From: Hexactinellida sp. DTS-2022
Lineage: Eukaryota > Porifera > Hexactinellida
Direction of reading: 5' to 3'
Assembly: GCA_028753945.1 (NCBI GenBank)
Contig: JAPNXP010000007.1
Span: forward strand, 310,001 to 374,000
Length of the DNA: 64,000 nucleotides
The notes beneath the pieces are model-generated. The model was not told where the DNA came from and made no database searches. It was given only the letters and a program-made list of their open reading frames with translations. A program made the translations under genes and the position numbers. Shown piece by piece: positions 57,565 to 64,000 of the stretch. Each line of letters starts with the position of its first letter. Position 1 is the stretch's first letter.

Positions 57565-59904
57565 ATGGCAACCCTACAAAAATATAATGCAAAAAATGAG
57601 GATAAGTTGATTGTTCAGTACAACAAGAGACTGAGAGAGATTAAATCGATCGAAGTTAACAGGGAATCTACCCGGAAGATAGAGGAACTGTGTGATGAGT
57701 TAGAATCAGAAATCAAGAAGGCTACAATACAAATACTGAGTCGAACAAAACGCGATTTTCTGATGCGCATACGACATCATAGGAGCTTTGTGGTTAATGA
57801 GTACCCATTCAATGAACTAATAACCAATTTAGCTGAAATTAAAGCTCCTGTGTACAAAGGAGATGAAGCTACGTTTGAAATGCAAATAGCTACAGCGAGA
57901 CAAGAGTTAGAAAGATTGAAGTCGAATCTAATCATTGATAAGTTTGTCCAATACAGTTTAATACTTAAAATCGAAAGCGAACTACAGCGGCTAGGCAAAG
58001 AGGTTGTTGACCAAGTCTTCCCACAAGTGTCTCCTGAAATACGTGCCTCATTAAAGGAGCAGTATATAACGACAATACAGCAATGTAGGGATATCGTGAA
58101 GCACTATAAACTAGTCATAGAGTTATCTAAACTGAAAGCTCCTATCTACAAAAGCCATGTAGCTCCTTTCGAGACACAAATAACTAGAGCGAGACAGGAA
58201 TTGAAAGAATTAAAGTCAAATGAATATATCGACAGTTATCACAAATATAATCTCATAGCCAGATTCCAAACAGAACTCCAGCGGTTAGACAAAGAAGTTA
58301 CGGATCAGTTCCTGAATGTAGAAGTCGCAGACAGCATTGACCTGATAGAGAAGACTCTGGAGGAACCTCATTTGTATTCACTCCCGCACCTAATCATGTG
58401 GAGGAACACTGCTCGGGAGAAAATACACAAAATACAAAACTTTCCTCTACCAATCCCACAGGAATTAGCACAAGCCTTAATCGAGAAATACGAATCTCTG
58501 CACAAACAACTGAGAGCTGAAATCCTTAAATTGAGGACCTATCCTATACTGGAGCCTTGGGGCTCATATTGCATGCGACAGGGATTAACCCATTTGATCA
58601 AAGGAGAGTTCGTATTCTTCGTGCATCCTGGCATAGAGGAGGACATGAGACCTCTGATCCTGTGTGAGCGAGACATTCTGCCTGGGGGACTAACTCGTCA
58701 GGTATACGACTCCCGAATGGACAGATTGAAAAGGGAATCAACAACAGCTAGTGAAAAGATAATATGGTTTGTTAGTGATAGTGAAAGCAAATTGAAATGG
58801 ATTGAAGAGTTGTTTGCAAGAATTGAGAAAGAAGTTAACTTTGCGTTTGAAGAACTTCCTCTCTTGTACAGGGATGGAAGGTCCCTGGATTACCTGGTCA
58901 ACAAGAATGAAGATGACGCGTTGTTGAAGGAAATATACGACATTCTTCTAAGACGAATCCGTCACTTCCATGACAACAGAATAGACATTCCATCTGTTGC
59001 TATAAACTATGCAAAAGAACCAAACTGTATAAGAGAACCAATATTCGTAGCTCCACCCAAAGCAGAAAGGGACATACCGATTGCGTCTGGAGTAGACAGA
59101 GGGGCAACTGAAGGGTTACAGTTAGTCACTCCAGCTTCTGTCCTTGTGGTTGATAAAACTGTGTTTGTAGCAGACAAATGCGGGCATTTAGTCACAGGCT
59201 ACAGAGATGCTGATCTGGTGGCAATTGGATGGAATCATTTTGAAACAGCTGATACCCCAGTTTCTCTAACAGTCTTTAAAGGTACTTTATTCGTGTGCTA
59301 TAACAATGTATTCGTGAAATATAGCTTGCGATGGGATGATAAATTTCATGTACAGCGTATTCAATTCGAAACTTGCATTGAAATACCTGAAATCAGCTGT
59401 ACAGCTTCTAATGGTTATACTTTGTTTGTTGGAACTCTCAAACCAAGTATCATCCTCATGAACACAGACACTCTCAAAATACAACGAGAGTACCCACTGA
59501 GTCCCATTCGCTACTCCAACAAGTACAGATATCCCTGGTTGCAGGATATGAAAGCCGCATACTATTCCATCTTCTGTCTCTTCACAGGATCTCCTTCTCC
59601 TCTGCAGGAATTCTCATTAGAAGGAAAACTCTTTAGATCCATCCTAACAGAACATCAGATAGTGGGAGCATATCACTTTAACCTGTTCAGGAATCCTGTC
59701 ACAAGAAAATGGTTTATTTACATAACGGACTTCTGGGACAGTGCTATAAAGGTGTTTGACATGGAAGGAGGATTCATAGAAACGTTTTCAGAAAAGGGCT
59801 TTGAGTTGGGACAGATCTTCCATCCGACTGGAATATTCGTAGAGGAATCAGGACTCATTATCGTCTGTGACATGAAGGAGGAGAACTGTCTGCAGAGATT
59901 CTGA
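57565..59904 (+). CDS. Coiled-coil/NHL-like paralogue 3, extended coiled coil
   Basis: Intronless, 779 residues, about 100 longer than its sisters. The N-terminus (MATLQKYNAK) lacks the Gly2 myristoylation signal. The extra length is an internal duplication: a block with IKAPVYKGDEATFEMQIATA at ~90-150 and its counterpart LKAPIYKSHVAPFETQITRA at ~188-250, each followed by an ELQRLxKEVxDQ motif. From there it follows paralogues 1 and 2 closely through the central block and NHL-like C-terminus (FHPTGIFV, ENCLQRF). DNA identity over the last ~1.7 kb and the 3' flank is very high. Confidence 0.85.
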   Translation: MATLQKYNAKNEDKLIVQYNKRLREIKSIEVNRESTRKIEELCDELESEIKKATIQILSRTKRDFLMRIRHHRSFVVNEYPFNELITNLAEIKAPVYKGDEATFEMQIATARQELERLKSNLIIDKFVQYSLILKIESELQRLGKEVVDQVFPQVSPEIRASLKEQYITTIQQCRDIVKHYKLVIELSKLKAPIYKSHVAPFETQITRARQELKELKSNEYIDSYHKYNLIARFQTELQRLDKEVTDQFLNVEVADSIDLIEKTLEEPHLYSLPHLIMWRNTAREKIHKIQNFPLPIPQELAQALIEKYESLHKQLRAEILKLRTYPILEPWGSYCMRQGLTHLIKGEFVFFVHPGIEEDMRPLILCERDILPGGLTRQVYDSRMDRLKRESTTASEKIIWFVSDSESKLKWIEELFARIEKEVNFAFEELPLLYRDGRSLDYLVNKNEDDALLKEIYDILLRRIRHFHDNRIDIPSVAINYAKEPNCIREPIFVAPPKAERDIPIASGVDRGATEGLQLVTPASVLVVDKTVFVADKCGHLVTGYRDADLVAIGWNHFETADTPVSLTVFKGTLFVCYNNVFVKYSLRWDDKFHVQRIQFETCIEIPEISCTASNGYTLFVGTLKPSIILMNTDTLKIQREYPLSPIRYSNKYRYPWLQDMKAAYYSIFCLFTGSPSPLQEFSLEGKLFRSILTEHQIVGAYHFNLFRNPVTRKWFIYITDFWDSAIKVFDMEGGFIETFSEKGFELGQIFHPTGIFVEESGLIIVCDMKEENCLQRF

Positions 59905-61843
59905 AGTGACATATCTCAGTACAGCTATTCTCGTATAATCCTATCGTGTGTCACAACATAGATATCTAACCTACCCCCAGTGACTTGTTGTTGTTGTTTT
60001 TCTTTCTTTTCAGTTGATTAAAGTGTTTAGTTTGCATTTCTTACAATTTTCTTTCGCAATAAGTTATGCGATGACTAATTTTTTAATACCTGAAGTTGTA
60101 TTGGAACAAAAAATTTAATCCACTGTGTATCGTTTCGAGGATTAGAATTTGGGTCTCTAGTACAAAACTATAATTCCTGTGTATGGTAATCTAAATGCTT
60201 ATTTGTTTAACTATTACTCAACCGATTACCATTATTTGGTTGAACAACTGTTCACTTAAATTGGTAACTTTTTGAAACGGTTTCAATCTTGCATGTTTCA
60301 GTAACATAAGCTATTTATAATTATAACTACACCCTTATTGAGTTTACATTGTTATATAGGATGTAAAAAATTGAATCTGTCTAAGGTGAAAATATATGTT
60401 TCCATTTGCTTTATTGTAAAATATGTAAATTTCAACTGTCTATGAATATCTGAATGGGCATCCTTCGAGGGTTTGTAATTCCAGATAATAAACACTATTG
60501 AAAAATCACTATATTACTTTGGGATCTAATTTTTGACTCTTGTAGTTCAAATTGTTTTTTAAGGCCTGATAATTGCTGATGAAGTTAAGTAGAACTTGCA
60601 ACATTTTTGCTTCAATCATATTCACATTTCAAGCAACATGCTATTACAGTGGATGCCGGTTATAAGAACATCGTCGGCAACTGCATACGATGTTCTTATA
60701 ACCGGCATAAATTATATAGGGGCATATGGCAACCGTTTTTCCAGTATAATGTTCTTATATCCGGATTCCGGCATCTATTTACCAGTTGTAACTTACCAGA
60801 TCAACAACAATACTTTTACTTGCATCTTCTATATTCAATTATTTCGCTAATTCCAACAGACTATGGGAAACAAGTGGATTCACTTTCCCAAAAACTTAGG
60901 CAGTTTTCCATATAATCACACTAACAATACCTATATAGAATATACAATGTCAAATAACATTAAATGCATACCATTACTCCTTCAGGTTGTGTAGCAGTTG
61001 AGCAGAATAACTGAGGGAAATAAGTGCTTAAAATATCAAACAGAAGCTATTAACTAATAGCACATAGAGTATATTCCTAGTTTATATACGTACTGTTGTG
61101 ACTACTGTCTGTTAAAACTTCTGACATTCATTACGATCGCGCCTTACAATAACAATAGCATATGTAATGATGTAATTGCAATGATATTAGAAACGATCAT
61201 TACTTTTGTTTGTTTGAATAGTTGGGAGTAATTTCGCTGCACTCATATGGAATATTCTCGCTCTTTTTACTGTGCGACTATACTATAGTATAGTGGCCCA
61301 GTTCTAATCTTACTGCCTTGGTTATTATTAATCTCAAAACCAAGATAGGACAGTATTCAGTCATTTGCATATACCTAATCGAAGTTTAATTAATTTCCCT
61401 ATTTTATACAAATCATGCATGTAACTCCGGTTATTACAAATTTCCGGATAATAGGAACATATTTCGACGCTCTCTTGGTGTATCGATATTATTGTCTAAC
61501 GGGACAAAAAGTATATGATTGTTGCAATACCATTTATGACTTCATTGAATTGATCTTAACAGTTGTGTTAATTAAATAGAACCTCGTTATTAGTATAGAA
61601 CACGGTTAATTAATGATACGAATTGACGATTTCCTTACACTGTACAGTAGATGTCGGATATAAGCACACCGGTTATAAGAACATATCGGATATAAGCACA
61701 CTATGTTGGAAAACGGTTGCCATATACCCTGTATAATTTATGTCGGTTATAAGAACATGTCGGTTATAAGCACATTAAGTGCAGTTCCCGACGATGTGCT
61801 TATAACCGGCATCCACTCTATTAGCTAATTAGCTATAACTAGC
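59905..61843. other. 3' flank of paralogue 3 and MITE-rich spacer
   Basis: 59905-61160 repeats 55620-56700, including the MITE at 60647-60776. 61420-61480 has a TCCGGTTATTAC-type fragment. 61645-61815 is a larger, palindromic relative of the CCGGTTATAAG MITE, just before the next gene. Confidence 0.65.
61645..61815. mobile_element. Long CCGGTTATAAG palindromic MITE
   Basis: Inverted arms GTCGGATATAAGCACAC and ATGTGCTTATAACCGGCAT, ending ~30 bp before the PAM2-gene ATG, so it could supply promoter or 5'UTR sequence. Confidence 0.75.
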
Positions 61844-63696
61844 ATGGCTCAAAATACAGAAAGGAAATTTCTCAACCCAGAAGCAACCGAATTCCTGCCT
61901 CAGAACCTTCCCATAACAAACCCCCCCACATTCCTACCTGCCCCTCCCGTTCTACAGGATATAGTAACGCAGCTAAACAGAACTATTGAGTCACCACAAC
62001 TGCAACAACTGATTGAGACCTACAAGGGAGTTCTGACTTTCATAGCTTCCAATCCGGAGACTTTCGATCAGCAAGCAGAGTGTCTCAAAAGTGAAATATT
62101 TATGGTAAGGCATTTGTTCTCGAATGTTCTATAGAAAGGTGTAATATTTATGGTAAGGAATACCGGGATATAGGGCAAAATGAAATTTGATGGTGGTTAA
62201 TTAAAATAATTGTCTGAGACTTATTAGTTAGCTCCATAGCAAGCATTTGTTCTCGAATGTTCTATAGAAAAGACTCCGCTTAATAGAGCCACCGGTTTTT
62301 TTCACAGGATTTATAGGACTGAATTACAAATTTGGCAATTAAAATATTTTCGGTTAATAGATTTCTCTGCTTAATCGGGTCAAAGCAACCTGGTTCCGAG
62401 GTGACTCTATTAAGCGGTATTGACTATATTAGTGTTGTTTTACGGCATCAGAAGTTTGTTAAGCAGACCTGACTATATATTTATTTCCTACATTTAGCTG
62501 CCCGAAGAAGAGGTAATAACAAAGCCTATAAAAGAGGCTTTGGTTCGGATGAACATAGAATTAGCAATTGTGGAGCCAGAGTATAGAAGTCAGTCTGCAA
62601 GAGTTTGTCTCTGTATAGACTCATTCTTTGAGGAGTATTATGCTATAGAGGGATACCAGGAATATCAGGAGTTAAGTATGGACTATCTTAAGACAAGGTA
62701 AATCCCGAAATTATTTAATTATTAATTTTTTTTAGGTTTTTGTAAATTGTCACACATTGGTTAACCTTTTTAACTTTTGAACTGTCATTGGAAGCCTTTT
62801 TAACTTTTGAACTGTCATTTGTAACTGTTTTTAATCTTAGTTATAATCTCTATTTCAGACACAATAATAGGTGTCTCTATAGAGGAACTGATTCTTGTTA
62901 TAATCTCTATTTCAGACACAATAATAGGTGTCTCTATAGAGGAACTGATTCTTGTTATAATCTCTATTTCAGACACAATAATAGGTGTCTCTATAGAGGA
63001 ACTGATTCTTGTTAGAATCTCTATGTACAGACACAATAATAGGTGTCTCTATAGAGGAACTGATTCCTGTTAGAATCTCTATTTCAGACACAATAATAGG
63101 TGTCTCTATAGAGGAACTGATTCTTGTTAGAATCTCTATGTACAGACACAATAATAGGTGTCTCTATAGAGGAACTGATTCCTGTTAGAATCTCTATGTA
63201 CTGACACAATAATAGGTGTCTCTATAGAGGAACTGATTCCTGTTAGAATCTCTATGTACAGACACAATAATAGGTGTCTCTATAGAGGAACTGATTCCTG
63301 TTAGAATCTCTATGTACTGACACAATAATAGGTGTCTCTATAGAGGAACTGATTCCTGTTAGAATCTCTATGTACAGACACAATAATAGGTGTCTCTATA
63401 GAGGAACTGATTCTTGTTAGAATCTCTATGTACAGACACAATAATAGGTGCCTCTATAGAGGAACTGATTCCTGTTAGAATCTCTATGTATAGACACAAT
63501 ATTAGGTGTCTCTATAGAGGAACTGAGGGTGTTATAATCTATTTATAGATACTTATCATTCGGTGACAAAATAGACGCCAATCCACCAGAATTACTAGAA
63601 GAATTAGTGGGCTATGCTGCTACAATGGCTGACTATTTAACTCGACTCCAGAATCAAGATAAATCTGTGGAACAACTAGGGATAGCAATGATCGAG
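61844..63696 (+). CDS. PAM2-motif protein, 3' end outside the window
   Basis: Three exons, 61844-62104, 62498-62697 and 63549-63696, join in frame to 203 residues; the last ends in phase 0 before GTTAAT. Near the N-terminus FLNPEATEFLPQNLP fits the PAM2 motif (LNxxAxEFxP), which binds the MLLE domain of poly(A)-binding protein. A Pro-rich stretch follows, then helices (QLNRTIESPQLQQLIETYKG; IKEALVRMNIELAIVEPEYR; LLEELVGYAATMADYLTRLQ) suggesting an alpha-helical repeat fold such as MIF4G/HEAT; this is a guess from helix pattern. A PAIP1-like translation factor is possible, but I do not recognise the family. Intron 2 contains a 58-bp minisatellite shared with POLR3F; the donor edge of exon 1 is duplicated in intron 1. 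Confidence 0.7.
62267..62430. mobile_element. GACTCCGCTTAATAGAG MITE, copy 3
   Basis: Inverted relative to 6816-7003, in intron 1 of the PAM2 gene. Ends decayed. Confidence 0.8.
62850..63530 (+). repeat. 58-bp minisatellite in PAM2-gene intron 2, about 11-12 copies
   Basis: Same unit as at 29270-30570, in the opposite orientation on the + strand but the same orientation relative to its host gene. The first copies have CTCTATTTCAG, a strong acceptor-like string, in place of CTCTATGTACAG. Confidence 0.95.
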
Positions 63697-64000
63697 GTTA
63701 ATAGAATGTTAAGATTTGTTTATTGAAAGATCTAAAATTCAAGCTGTGCCGACAGTATTTTCTTTGGTGGCACTTTATTAAAAGCAATTACAGTATACTC
63801 TCGTTATTAGGAACACGGATAAGGGAATATCAAGGTTAATTCCCCTAGCCTATACAAATGCATGTAAGTGACTCCGGAAAATACGAATTCCGATTTATAT
63901 GAACAAATTTTGACGGTCCCCTGGTGTTCCTATTAACAGAACCTACTGTAATTATAGTATCAAATAAATTTTGTATTAAGTTGAGTTCGCTTATTATGAA
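63697..64000. other. Intron start with MITEs
   Basis: Downstream of the last visible exon of the PAM2 gene: an AAATTCAAGCTGTGCCGACAG end at 63730 and a TACTCTCGTTATTAGGAACAC MITE at 63791-63952. Confidence 0.6.

Noticed and set aside
60596-60915. Two overlapping open frames
   Set aside because: They cover a MITE (60647-60776) and a duplicated flank whose sister copy at 56100-56420 does not keep the frame.
62788-63151. Open frames on both strands in the 58-bp array
   Set aside because: Repeat-driven frames; 58 is not a multiple of three and spliced exons flank the array.

Overview
The window is eukaryotic and almost certainly metazoan. Genes are split by short GT-AG introns, and the longest gene is a colinear talin, with RNA polymerase III, histone and sphingosine kinase genes nearby. 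The DNA is AT-rich, full of short inverted-repeat transposons (MITEs) and TTTG/CAAA-type microsatellites. An early-branching animal such as a sponge would fit, but the sequence alone does not prove it.

Layout. 1-22955 (minus): 26 exons encoding 2288 residues of talin, from the initiator Met through the FERM head and most of the rod; the last rod bundle and the dimerisation helix lie off the left edge. A small intronless coiled-coil/NHL gene (14380-15615, plus) sits inside one talin intron. 25265-26902 (minus): PDZ plus leucine-rich-repeat protein. 28711-31423 (minus): complete POLR3F (RPC6), whose second intron is filled by a 58-bp minisatellite. 32170-32547 (plus): intronless divergent H2A.Z. 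34492-36525 (minus), 53574-55619 and 57565-59904 (plus): three intronless paralogues of a coiled-coil/NHL-like family. 38144-44018: an apparently intact KDZ-superfamily (Kyakuja-Dileera-Zisupton) DNA transposon with 55-bp terminal inverted repeats, 22-bp subterminal repeats, a candidate 8-bp target duplication, an eight-exon transposase and a divergent Ulp1 protease-PHD gene. 44310-45466: five copies of a ~130-nt GC-richer unit that folds into a long rod-like hairpin, with paired substitutions between copies. 46533-50540 (plus): six-exon sphingosine kinase. 51479-52162 (plus): cytochrome b561-domain protein. 61844-63696 (plus): start of a PAM2-motif protein, with the same 58-bp minisatellite in an intron.

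The genes do not form one pathway. Talin, the PDZ-LRR protein and the putatively myristoylated NHL paralogues are cytoplasmic or membrane-proximal scaffolds. POLR3F and H2A.Z are nuclear. Sphingosine kinase and the b561 protein act at membranes. The strongest candidates for something undescribed are the hairpin-RNA array, the complete KDZ element with its Ulp1-PHD partner, and a recurring pattern in which exon edges with their splice sites are duplicated inside the adjacent intron. Splice sites were placed by eye from reading frame, GT/AG signals and conserved protein families; no search or folding program was run.
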